This document shows, in pieces, positions 40,169 to 47,376 of a stretch of DNA of 64,000 nucleotides (position 1 is the stretch's first letter; every line of letters begins with the position of its first letter). Source of the DNA: Bacteroidota bacterium (lineage in GTDB: Bacteria > Bacteroidota > Bacteroidia > Bacteroidales > JAGNHN01); the NCBI GenBank assembly GCA_022710185.1, contig JAKLHK010000002.1, positions 1 to 64,000 on the forward strand. Reading direction: 5' to 3'. The translations under genes were made by a program, and so were the position numbers. The notes under the pieces are model-generated. The model was given only the letters and a program-made list of their open reading frames with translations, was not told where the DNA came from and searched no databases.

Positions 40169-40738
40169 TCATTCCCAGTTGCCGTCGGTGGAAGGCTCCT
40201 CCATGGAACCGACCTTTATACTCTTGACCTTGTCCTGTCCGATAAGATGCTTGTCGAGGCCAAGCAGGAACTTCTCCTTGGGGGCCAGGGCCTGGAACAC
40301 GCTAACCTGGATATTGCTCTTGGTGATGGTGCCTGCCTGGAGTTCTATAGGCTCATTCTCAGTATAGGGAATGAAGCGGACCAGGGAAAGGTCGGCATCC
40401 GGTCCGAAGATGGAGTCCCCCACGTTGATGTACCCTACGGTATCCTGGATGGATCGGGTGAAGGTGGTGTCGTTGGGATCGGGCACCATCTTGACCACGG
40501 GCACCTGGCCGGTCTCCATGAAGGCCACCAGGGTGTCGAAGGAACCGGTGTACTTTCCGTGTATGGACTTGTAGATGAGCTGGGCCGTACGGATGTGCTT
40601 CATCCGTTCGATAACCAATTCACTGCGTTTCCGGTATTCCTTATTGAAACGCACGGGAGCCATGATGCTTTCATATACCAGATAGCCCAGCACGATGATG
40701 AGGACGGAGAGGACGACCTGAATGATGACCTTTTTCAT
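40169..40738 (-). CDS. Membrane-anchored protein of unknown function
   Basis: 189 residues. One N-terminal transmembrane helix (VIIQVVLSVLIIVLGYLVYESI, residues 4-25), a Lys/Arg/Glu-rich helical linker (KEYRKRSELVIERMKHIRTAQLIYKS), then a mostly beta domain with a conserved-looking HGKYTGSFDTLVAFM segment that resembles the helix-to-sheet part of pseudopilin-like proteins. I do not recognise a named function. First gene of the operon with DUF3822 and rsmD; a -7 box at 40761-40768 gives a leader of about 16 bases. Confidence 0.78.
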   Translation of the reverse strand: MKKVIIQVVLSVLIIVLGYLVYESIMAPVRFNKEYRKRSELVIERMKHIRTAQLIYKSIHGKYTGSFDTLVAFMETGQVPVVKMVPDPNDTTFTRSIQDTVGYINVGDSIFGPDADLSLVRFIPYTENEPIELQAGTITKSNIQVSVFQALAPKEKFLLGLDKHLIGQDKVKSIKVGSMEEPSTDGNWE

Positions 40739-40760
40739 TAGAGCGGCTTTTGGTGAGGCA

Positions 40761-40768
40761 CAAAATTA
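40761..40768 (-). promoter_or_regulatory. -7 box of the 189-residue protein-DUF3822-rsmD operon
   Basis: TAATTTTG on the minus strand, exact TAnnTTTG, 23 bases upstream of the ATG at 40738. A TTC, not TTG, is at the -33 distance. Confidence 0.5.
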
Positions 40769-40930
40769 ATCCCTTTGCGGGAAAAAAGAAACTTTTCGGG
40801 GGTAAGCTGAGTGATCGGGTCAGGGAACGGCAGGAAGGGTATGATGGAAGGGGAAGGGGTGAATTCAGTTCAACTTATATACCTATTAATCTGTTAGTTA
40901 TACTGAAATTATTAACTATCCAGGCGATTA

Positions 40931-40990
40931 ATCCGTTAATAGCCGTTAATTACCGTTCATATCCGATGATAACCGTTTTTAACGGTTATT
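40931..40990. repeat. 10-base phased repeat, ccgttaat core
   Basis: Six consecutive 10-base blocks from 40931: atccgttaat, agccgttaat, then drifted blocks that keep ccgtt or ccgat at the same phase, ending in an inverted copy (aacggttatt). The last two blocks form a 9-bp hairpin (40969-40989, loop ttt). A 10-base spacing puts the sites on one face of the helix, as in operators or iterons. No gene lies in 40769-41073 otherwise. Confidence 0.6.
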
Positions 40991-41073
40991 TCGGCCGAGC
41001 ACCGATAATTACCTGTATATCAGGACAATATTTGTCAGGCTATCCTTCATTTCGCCGCGCATTTCCCGCCATC

Positions 41074-41541
41074 TCATTCCCCCTGCATATCCACATATCC
41101 TGGAACCCGATCCAGGACACGTATTTCCGGGCCGAGCTTCAGGCAGTAATGCCTCAGGCCATTGGAGATAAGCAGGTATTGCGCTCCGATGGGAAGATTG
41201 TAGCGCACCACCTGGTCGAGCACCTTCTGGCTCAACGCCACGGAAGGGGCTTTGAGCTCCACGACCATCAGGGGCTTCAAGCCAGAACCATATATGATGA
41301 GGTCGCAGCGCCGGCTCAGGCGGTGCACCTTCACACTGACTTCAACACCCATCAGATGGAGCGGCACACCTCTCTCTTTTTGCAGAAAGGCGATCATATG
41401 CTGTCTGACCCATTCTTCCGGAGTGAGGGCGACCAGGCGGCGACGGATGGGATCGAAGACCTCCCACTGTCCCTTCTCCCCGACCATCTGCAGTGCAGCT
41501 TCAGGGAGGTTGAGCGGTGGATAGGGGGGCAGCTGGCTCAT
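41074..41541 (-). CDS. HsdR_N-type (PD-(D/E)xK fold) protein
   Basis: 155 residues. It matches the N-terminal domain of type I restriction R subunits without the helicase: EEWVRQHMIAFLQKERGVP, VHRLSRRCDLIIYG and LKPLMVVELKAPS, where Asp and Glu-x-Lys form the PD-(D/E)xK site, then QVVRYNLPIGAQYLLISNGLRHYC. Stand-alone proteins of this kind are common in Bacteroidota and usually sit near holA; their role is not established, and no methylase or specificity gene is near. Its ATG overlaps the HlyD stop (ATGA at 41538-41541), so it is translationally coupled to the exporter operon. Confidence 0.82.
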   Translation of the reverse strand: MSQLPPYPPLNLPEAALQMVGEKGQWEVFDPIRRRLVALTPEEWVRQHMIAFLQKERGVPLHLMGVEVSVKVHRLSRRCDLIIYGSGLKPLMVVELKAPSVALSQKVLDQVVRYNLPIGAQYLLISNGLRHYCLKLGPEIRVLDRVPGYVDMQGE

Positions 41542-42899
41542 GGTGATGGGGAAGTTGAGGCGGGCATATCGCCTGTGCGCTGCTCCAGCAGGTAACGCAG
41601 GGGCCTGAGGATGCGTTCGAGGAGGCGGGCGGTGCGGGTGACCACTTCGGCCTCGCCATGGAGCACCCCACGGAACGGCAGGACCTGCTGATAGGAGGTC
41701 GTCAGGCCGTTCGTCAGGCGGGCCTCCGCCAGCAGCTGCTGTTCTTCGGGTATGGCATTGACCCTGATGATGACCGCCTCCAGGGTACCGTACTCCATGG
41801 CAGGGAAGTCGTCGAGGCGTATCCTCACCCGGGCGCCCGGAGCGACTAGTCCGCTGCCGCGTACGGGCAGACGGAGCCGGGCCAGCAACCGTTCCCTACC
41901 TCCGGGCAGCACATGGAGCAGCACTTCGCCGACCCCCACTTCCTGCCCACTAACCCAGTCGCGGCTGAAGCTCACCCTCCCGTGGGCGGGGCTGCGCAGC
42001 ACGTACTCCCTTTCCCAGGCCGACAGGGCCTCCAGTGCACGGGCACTATGCTCTGCCAGCCCACGCAGGGCTGCTTGCATGCCTTCCTCGCGACTGGCAA
42101 GAAACTCGTTCATCTCCTCACCATATTCGCCTTTTCGTATGACCACTTCTGCAATCCGGGTCCTCATGTCCTCGACATCCATGGCATGTCGTAACACCCT
42201 CGCCTGCCCCGCCTCCAGCTCCGCCGGGGAGAGGCCGCCCTCCAGGGCCAGCAGGGAGTCGCGCCGGTAGTCCCTGCGAATGAGGCGGCCTTCCTCGCGC
42301 ATCAACTGCAGCCGGCCCCTCAGGGTGCGGATCAGTTCTTCCTGCTCCTCTATCCTGCGGCCGAGGGACGCTGCCCTGGCCTGATCATAGCGTGTCACCT
42401 GCTCCAGCAGGGAACGGTAGGCCTTCCAGGCTGCTTCTGCCCCTGCGGCCGCCCCACTGAGGGCCTCCACGCCGGGATTCCCTGGCCCTCCCATCTGCGA
42501 CAGCTTCCACAGGCTGTCGGCGACCGTGTTCTTCACCAGGCGGGTGAGGCTGACCTTCCAGGCTTCCACCCGGTCCAGCCCGGCATGCTGCCCGAGGACC
42601 AACAGCACATCACCGGAATCCACGAGAGCGCTATCGGCTACCTTCAACAGGGAGATGCGTGCACTCACCCGGCTGGTCAGCGGAAGCGGGGGTTGTTCGG
42701 TGCTCACCTCAACGCGGCCGCGCACCTGGTCGGGATAGCGGATGAACCACGCCATCCCGGCCAGGAACAGCATCATCCCCAGGATCACCGCGATGCCGTA
42801 GCGCAGCACCCGCGGGGGCACCTGTCCCATAATCTCCTCCATCTCCGCACTGGGCAGGGCGCGCTCCGGGCTCGTTTCGTTGAGGGGCTTATCCTTCAT
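41538..42899 (-). CDS. HlyD-family secretion adaptor
   Basis: 453 residues. Short cytoplasmic N-terminus, one transmembrane helix (YGIAVILGMMLFLAGMAWFI, about 34-53), then a periplasmic part: a barrel-sandwich half (RVEVSTEQPPLPLTSRVSARI), a long coiled coil (about 160-300, rich in Glu, Arg and Leu), the second half (YVLRSPAHGRVSF) and a beta-barrel. This is the membrane fusion protein that links an ABC exporter to an outer-membrane channel. It follows the C39 ABC transporter gene by 6 bases. No TolC-type outer-membrane gene is nearby, so the channel must come from elsewhere. Confidence 0.9.
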   Translation of the reverse strand: MKDKPLNETSPERALPSAEMEEIMGQVPPRVLRYGIAVILGMMLFLAGMAWFIRYPDQVRGRVEVSTEQPPLPLTSRVSARISLLKVADSALVDSGDVLLVLGQHAGLDRVEAWKVSLTRLVKNTVADSLWKLSQMGGPGNPGVEALSGAAAGAEAAWKAYRSLLEQVTRYDQARAASLGRRIEEQEELIRTLRGRLQLMREEGRLIRRDYRRDSLLALEGGLSPAELEAGQARVLRHAMDVEDMRTRIAEVVIRKGEYGEEMNEFLASREEGMQAALRGLAEHSARALEALSAWEREYVLRSPAHGRVSFSRDWVSGQEVGVGEVLLHVLPGGRERLLARLRLPVRGSGLVAPGARVRIRLDDFPAMEYGTLEAVIIRVNAIPEEQQLLAEARLTNGLTTSYQQVLPFRGVLHGEAEVVTRTARLLERILRPLRYLLEQRTGDMPASTSPSP

Positions 42900-42905
42900 A
42901 GCGGG

Positions 42906-45095
42906 TCAGGTTCCAAGTTCGAGCTGGTTACGGATGAGACGGTAGTATCCACCGCGCAGCGCTACCAGCTCTTCATGTGTACCGGTTTCGCTCAGGCGGC
43001 CTTCCTCCAGCAGCAGGATCTGATCGGCATGCCGCACAGTACTGAGGCGGTGGGCGATGATGAGCACGGTGCGGCCACGGAAGTATTCCCGCATACGCTC
43101 CATGATCTCCCGCTCATTGGTGGCATCCAGGGCATTGGTGGCCTCGTCCATGAACAGGAAGGCAGGCTGCTTGTACAAGGCCCTGGCGATGAGTATGCGC
43201 TGCACCTGTCCCTGGCTGAGGCCCAGCCCGTCGCTTCCGATGCGGGTATGGTACCCCAGGGGCAGGCGCTCGGCGAAGCCGCGCACATTCGCCAGTGCGG
43301 CAGCCTGCATGAACCGTTCGCTGTCGGGGTCTTCCTCCCCTACCGCTACATTCTTGAGGATGGTATCGGAAAAGATGAAGCCGTCCTGCATCACCACCCC
43401 ACAGGCCTCGCGCCAGCGGCGCACATCCAGGGAAGGCAGGGGCGTGCCCCCGACCCTGATCTCCCCCTCCCCGGGGGCATAAAAGCCCAGCAACAGCTTG
43501 AGCAGGGTCGACTTCCCGCTTCCGCTGGGGCCGACCACTGCCGTGACGCTGCCCTCAGGCATGCTGAAACTGATATGGTCCAGCACCCGGGGCGAATGCG
43601 GGCCTTCGTACTGGAAACTGAGCCCTCTTACGCTGACCTCCTTGGCTGCGGGCAGGGAATGGATGAGGGAAGGTGCTGACTGTACCTCGTCCTCCCGGGT
43701 ATGCACCTCAGCCAGGCGTTCGAGGCTGATGCGCGCATCCTGGGCCGAAAGCATGAAGGCGATAAGCTGTTCCACGGGCCCGTTGAGTTGCCCGATGATG
43801 TATTGTACGGCCAGCATCATCCCCAGGGTCATAGAGCCATCCACCACGGCCGTGGCGGCCATTACGGTCACCAGTATATTCTTAGTTTCATTGATGAGCA
43901 CTGCCCCGGCCTGCTGGTATTGCTCCAGGGAGAGGGAGCGTACGCGGAGGCGGAACAGCGCCGCCTGTATGCGTTCCCATTCCCAGCGCCTCACGCGCTC
44001 GGCACCGTGCAGCTTGATCTCCTGCATGCCTGACAGGAGTTGGATCAGGGTGTTCTGGTTGTCCGAGAGGCGTTCGAAGCGCTGGAAGTCGAGCTTGCGC
44101 CTCCTGCGCATGAACAGGGTGATCCAGAGGACATAGAGTACGCTACCCCCAAGGAAGACAAAGAGTATGGGAAGGTCATAAACGGCCAGCACAATACCGA
44201 AAGCGATAAGGTTGATCCCGGAGAAGAGGACATGCAGGGAGGATGAGGTGAGGAAGGCCTCCACGCGTCGGTGATCGGCGATGCGTTGCATCAGGTCGCC
44301 CACCATGCGCGAGTCGAAGAAGCGGATGGGCAGGCGCATCAGTTTGGCCAGAAAATCGGAGATGAGGGCGATGTTGAGCCGGCTGCTGATGTGCAGCAGT
44401 ATCCATCCCCGGATGAATTCCACCGCGGTGCGGCTGAAGAAGAGCATCAGCTGTGCCACCAGGATGAGGTGGATGAAGGAGATGTCCTGGTTGGTGATCC
44501 CGATGTCGACGATGCTCTGGGTAAGGAAGGGCATCAGCAGCTGGACGACGCTGGCGGCCAGCACCCCGAGGGCCAGCTGCCCCAGTAATTTGCGGTAGGG
44601 CCTGAGGTAACGCAGCAGGAAACGGAAAGATAGCCGGTCGGAGCGCTCCCCTTCCCTTTCATAGAACTCGGGGCGAGGTTCCAGCAAGAGGGCGATACCC
44701 CCGGGCTGACCTTCAATGTCGAGGCTCGCCCATCCATCGAGGAACTCCCGGTGGGAATAGCGCAGCAGGCCGTGGGCGGGGTCGGCCACATAAACGCGCT
44801 GGCGGGTGGTCCGGTACACCACCACGAAGTGGCGCTGCCTCCAGTGTACTATGCAGGGCTTGGGCGCTTCCGTCAGCAGCTGCTGCAGGCTCAGTTTTGC
44901 ACCAGTGGAGCGCATCCCGATGGCTTCGGCGGCATCGCTGATGCCCAGCAGGGATACCCCTTCGCGTGTGATATGGCTGAACTCTCTGAGGCTTTGCAGG
45001 GTGTAATGACGACCGTGGTGCTTAGCCACCATACGCAGGCAGGCCGGGCCGCAGTCCATGGCATCGTGCTGCTCATAAAAGGGGAAACGGGCCAT
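42906..45095 (-). CDS. Peptidase C39-containing ABC exporter (PCAT)
   Basis: 729 residues in three parts. C39 cysteine peptidase (1-125): QHDAMDCGPACLRMV with the catalytic Cys (residue 15), HFVVVYR with the His and VADPAHG with the Asp, all present. Six-helix membrane domain (about 150-440). ABC ATPase (about 470-720): VVGPSGSGKSTLL Walker A, LSQGQVQRILIARAL signature, FLFMDEATNALD Walker B and AHRLSTV switch. Such proteins cleave a double-glycine leader peptide and export the cargo (bacteriocins or other peptides). The active site is intact, so the system should process a precursor, but I found no gene with a convincing leader nearby. Confidence 0.92.
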   Translation of the reverse strand: MARFPFYEQHDAMDCGPACLRMVAKHHGRHYTLQSLREFSHITREGVSLLGISDAAEAIGMRSTGAKLSLQQLLTEAPKPCIVHWRQRHFVVVYRTTRQRVYVADPAHGLLRYSHREFLDGWASLDIEGQPGGIALLLEPRPEFYEREGERSDRLSFRFLLRYLRPYRKLLGQLALGVLAASVVQLLMPFLTQSIVDIGITNQDISFIHLILVAQLMLFFSRTAVEFIRGWILLHISSRLNIALISDFLAKLMRLPIRFFDSRMVGDLMQRIADHRRVEAFLTSSSLHVLFSGINLIAFGIVLAVYDLPILFVFLGGSVLYVLWITLFMRRRRKLDFQRFERLSDNQNTLIQLLSGMQEIKLHGAERVRRWEWERIQAALFRLRVRSLSLEQYQQAGAVLINETKNILVTVMAATAVVDGSMTLGMMLAVQYIIGQLNGPVEQLIAFMLSAQDARISLERLAEVHTREDEVQSAPSLIHSLPAAKEVSVRGLSFQYEGPHSPRVLDHISFSMPEGSVTAVVGPSGSGKSTLLKLLLGFYAPGEGEIRVGGTPLPSLDVRRWREACGVVMQDGFIFSDTILKNVAVGEEDPDSERFMQAAALANVRGFAERLPLGYHTRIGSDGLGLSQGQVQRILIARALYKQPAFLFMDEATNALDATNEREIMERMREYFRGRTVLIIAHRLSTVRHADQILLLEEGRLSETGTHEELVALRGGYYRLIRNQLELGT

Positions 45096-45134
45096 CCGCG
45101 CTGTTCACTGATTGGGATAAGGTTATGATACGAA

Positions 45135-45269
45135 ATAGGGAGAGGGGAGGTTACGGTAGAGGAGGGAGAGGAAGAGGAAGAGGAAGAGGAAGAGGGAGAG
45201 GAAGAGGAAGAGGGAGAGGGAGAGGAGGAGGAGGAAGAGTGAGAGTGATAGTGCGAGTGAGAGGAAGAA
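45135..45269. repeat. Purine-only 6-base tandem tract
   Basis: About 105 bases of almost pure A and G (roughly 45162-45240) built from ggaaga, gggaga and ggagga units in exact 6-base steps, then decayed gagagt and gatagt units to 45269. Heptad array H9 follows without a gap. Mirror-symmetric polypurine of this length can form triplex DNA. It sits in the divergent gap between the exporter and AMP nucleosidase genes. Confidence 0.8.
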
Positions 45270-45311
45270 GAATATTGAATTTCGAACATCGATTGATGAA
45301 GGATGAAGTGG
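45270..45311. repeat. 7-base tandem array, gaatatt type (H9)
   Basis: Units at 45270 (gaatatt), 45277 (gaatttc), 45284 (gaacatc), 45291, 45298 and 45305, all beginning with ga. The words are those of arrays H4 and H6. Confidence 0.65.
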
Positions 45312-45346
45312 AGCCATGGCCTTGAGCGCTGAGCCTTGCGAAGTCT

Positions 45347-45354
45347 TATCTTTG
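45347..45354 (+). promoter_or_regulatory. -7 box of the AMP nucleosidase gene
   Basis: TATCTTTG, exact TAnnTTTG. It predicts transcription from about 45361 and so excludes the in-frame ATG at 45336 and supports the ATG at 45375. The nearest TTG (45322-45324) is spaced 22 bases away. Confidence 0.55.
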
Positions 45355-45374
45355 AACACGTCTATCCAGGCCTT

Positions 45375-46145
45375 ATGAGAACAAAGGAAGAGATCGTGGC
45401 CAACTGGCTGCCCAGGTATACCGGTACCGCATTGGAAGAATTCGGGGAATACGTGCTGCTGACGAATTTCAGCCATTACCTTGAGATGTTTGCCAGCAAG
45501 AAAGGCGTGGAGATCCGGGGGCAGCACAAGGCCATGCCATCGGCCACGGCCGATGGCATCACCATGATCAACTTTGGGATGGGCAGCGCCAATGCCGCCA
45601 CCATCATGGACCTGCTCTCGGCCATCCAGCCCAAGGCCGTACTCTTCCTGGGAAAATGCGGGGGATTGAAGAAGGTTGCCGAACTGGGCGACCTGGTGCT
45701 GCCTATTGCGGCCATACGGGGAGAAGGAACCTCCAACGACTACTTCCCCCCTGAAGTGCCGGCCCTTCCCGCCTTTAATCTTCAAAAAGCCATCTCTACC
45801 ACCATACGCGACAATCAGCTCGATTACTGGACCGGAACGGTATACACCACCAACCGCAGGGTATGGGAACATGACGAGGAGTTCAAGGAATACCTGCGTG
45901 GGATACGGTCCATGGCCATCGACCTGGAGACCGCCACCCTGTTCACCGTTGGCTTCCATAACGGTATCCCCACCGGGGCCCTGCTGCTGGTCTCGGACCA
46001 GCCGATGATCTCCTCGGGAGTAAAGACAGAAGCCAGCGACCGACAGGTGACGGAGCGTTTCGCGGAAATGCATGTCCGCATCGGCATCGAAAGCCTCAAC
46101 CAACTGATAAACAACGGACTGACGGTGAAACACCTGAGGTTCTGA
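45375..46145 (+). CDS. amn: AMP nucleosidase, short Bacteroidota type
   Basis: 256 residues from the ATG at 45375 (MRTKEEIVANWLPRYTGT); the upstream ATG at 45336 lies before the -7 box. Nucleoside phosphorylase-like fold: EFGEYVLLTNFSHY, MINFGMGSANAATIMDLL (about 67-84), AVLFLGKCGGLKK (about 92), LPIAAIRGEGTSNDY (about 114), AIDLETATLFTVGF (Glu of the nucleoside-binding site, about 180) and LVSDQPM (about 205). It splits AMP to adenine and ribose 5-phosphate, acting in purine balance. holA follows after 16 bases. Confidence 0.92.
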   Translation: MRTKEEIVANWLPRYTGTALEEFGEYVLLTNFSHYLEMFASKKGVEIRGQHKAMPSATADGITMINFGMGSANAATIMDLLSAIQPKAVLFLGKCGGLKKVAELGDLVLPIAAIRGEGTSNDYFPPEVPALPAFNLQKAISTTIRDNQLDYWTGTVYTTNRRVWEHDEEFKEYLRGIRSMAIDLETATLFTVGFHNGIPTGALLLVSDQPMISSGVKTEASDRQVTERFAEMHVRIGIESLNQLINNGLTVKHLRF

Positions 46146-46161
46146 CCTCTACTGCAGACGC

Positions 46162-47376
46162 ATGACCTTCGACCAGATCATCACCGACCTGCGGAACAAG
46201 ATCTACCATCCCGTGTATTTCCTCATGGGAGAGGAGTCCTATTATATCGATGTCATTTCGGACATCATCGAGGAAGAAGTGCTGAGCCCTGCGGAGAAGG
46301 GATTCAACCTGACGGTACTTTATGGCCGCGACTCCAGCCTGGCTCAGGTGGTGGCCCTGGCACGCAACTACCCCATGATGGCCAACTATCAGGTGATCAT
46401 CGTGCGCGAAGCCCAGGACCTTTTCCGCAAGCAGGACCATGATAAGCTCCAGGCGCTCATCAAGGCCCAGGAGGGACTGGAGACTCCCCGGAACCGCAAG
46501 ATTGCCGAGCAGGTGCGTGAGCTGAAACTGGTGAATGCCGCGGAAGCCGCACGGAGGCTGGGTATGGACAAGCCCTCCGATCAGAAGGTGTTGGAAGAAG
46601 TCTTCGGGCATATGGGGCTCATTGCCGGAGAAACAGGCAAGGGACTGGTGGAACTGCTCGGCCTGCTGGACCGTCCCGTCAAAAGCACCATCCTGGTCTT
46701 CGCCTATAAATATGAGAAGTTGGACCGCCGCAAGGCCTTCGCCAAGAAGCTGGAGAAATCAGGGGTTTTGTTCGAGTCCGTTCGTCTTTACGACAACAAG
46801 GTTCCCGAATGGATCGCGGCTTACCTGCGAAAAAAAGGCTACGGCATTGAGATCCCGACTACGGTGCTGCTGGCCGAATACCTCGGCAACGACCTGAGCC
46901 GCATTGCCAACGAACTGGAGAAGCTGGTGATCAACCTCCCCAAGGGCAGCAAGGTAAACAGCGACCATGTGGAGGCCAATATCGGCATCAGCAAGGAATA
47001 CAACATTTTTGAGCTTCAGAAGGCTCTGGGCGCAGGCGATACCGCGCGGGCGCAGCGCATTGTCAACCACTTTGCCGCCAATGCCCGGGAAAACCCGGCT
47101 GTCAAGACCATCGCCATCCTCTTCTCCTGGTTTTCCAAGCTCCTCATCCTGCATTCGCTCACTGACCGCAACCCCAACAGCATCGCTTCGGCCCTGTCCA
47201 TCAACCCCTATTTCGTGAAGGACTACCAGCAGGCCGCCCAGCGCTACTCCCGGGCACGGCTGGAGTATATCATTCAGCTGCTGCAGTCCTACGACATGAA
47301 GTCCAAGGGCCTCGACAATGCTTCTGCGGATGACGGGGAGCTTACCCGTGAGCTGATCTTCCGCATCATGCACTGA
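46162..47376 (+). CDS. holA: DNA polymerase III subunit delta
   Basis: 404 residues. Clamp-loader wrench subunit: HPVYFLMGEESYYIDVISDII (residues 16-36), FNLTVLYGRDSSLAQVV (about 52), YPMMANYQVIIVREAQDL (about 73), STILVFAYKYEKLDRRK (about 178), YLGNDLSRIANELEKLVI (about 245), ISKEYNIFELQKALGAG (about 275) and the DDGELTRELIFRIMH C-terminus. Typical homologues are about 340 residues. The excess is one insertion of roughly 65 residues between about 90 and 165 (after IIVREAQDL and before LLDRPVKSTIL), rich in Lys, Glu and Leu. Its 3' end overlaps the convergent acyl-CoA synthetase by 11 bases. Confidence 0.93.
   Translation: MTFDQIITDLRNKIYHPVYFLMGEESYYIDVISDIIEEEVLSPAEKGFNLTVLYGRDSSLAQVVALARNYPMMANYQVIIVREAQDLFRKQDHDKLQALIKAQEGLETPRNRKIAEQVRELKLVNAAEAARRLGMDKPSDQKVLEEVFGHMGLIAGETGKGLVELLGLLDRPVKSTILVFAYKYEKLDRRKAFAKKLEKSGVLFESVRLYDNKVPEWIAAYLRKKGYGIEIPTTVLLAEYLGNDLSRIANELEKLVINLPKGSKVNSDHVEANIGISKEYNIFELQKALGAGDTARAQRIVNHFAANARENPAVKTIAILFSWFSKLLILHSLTDRNPNSIASALSINPYFVKDYQQAAQRYSRARLEYIIQLLQSYDMKSKGLDNASADDGELTRELIFRIMH

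Noticed and set aside
41074-41541. Type I restriction system
   Set aside because: Only an HsdR_N-like domain is present; no helicase, methylase or specificity subunit is encoded nearby, so no restriction function can be claimed.
45125-45325. Plus-strand frame encoding an Arg-Gly repeat protein
   Set aside because: It is only the translation of the purine hexamer tract; it has no start signal and continues into a heptad array.
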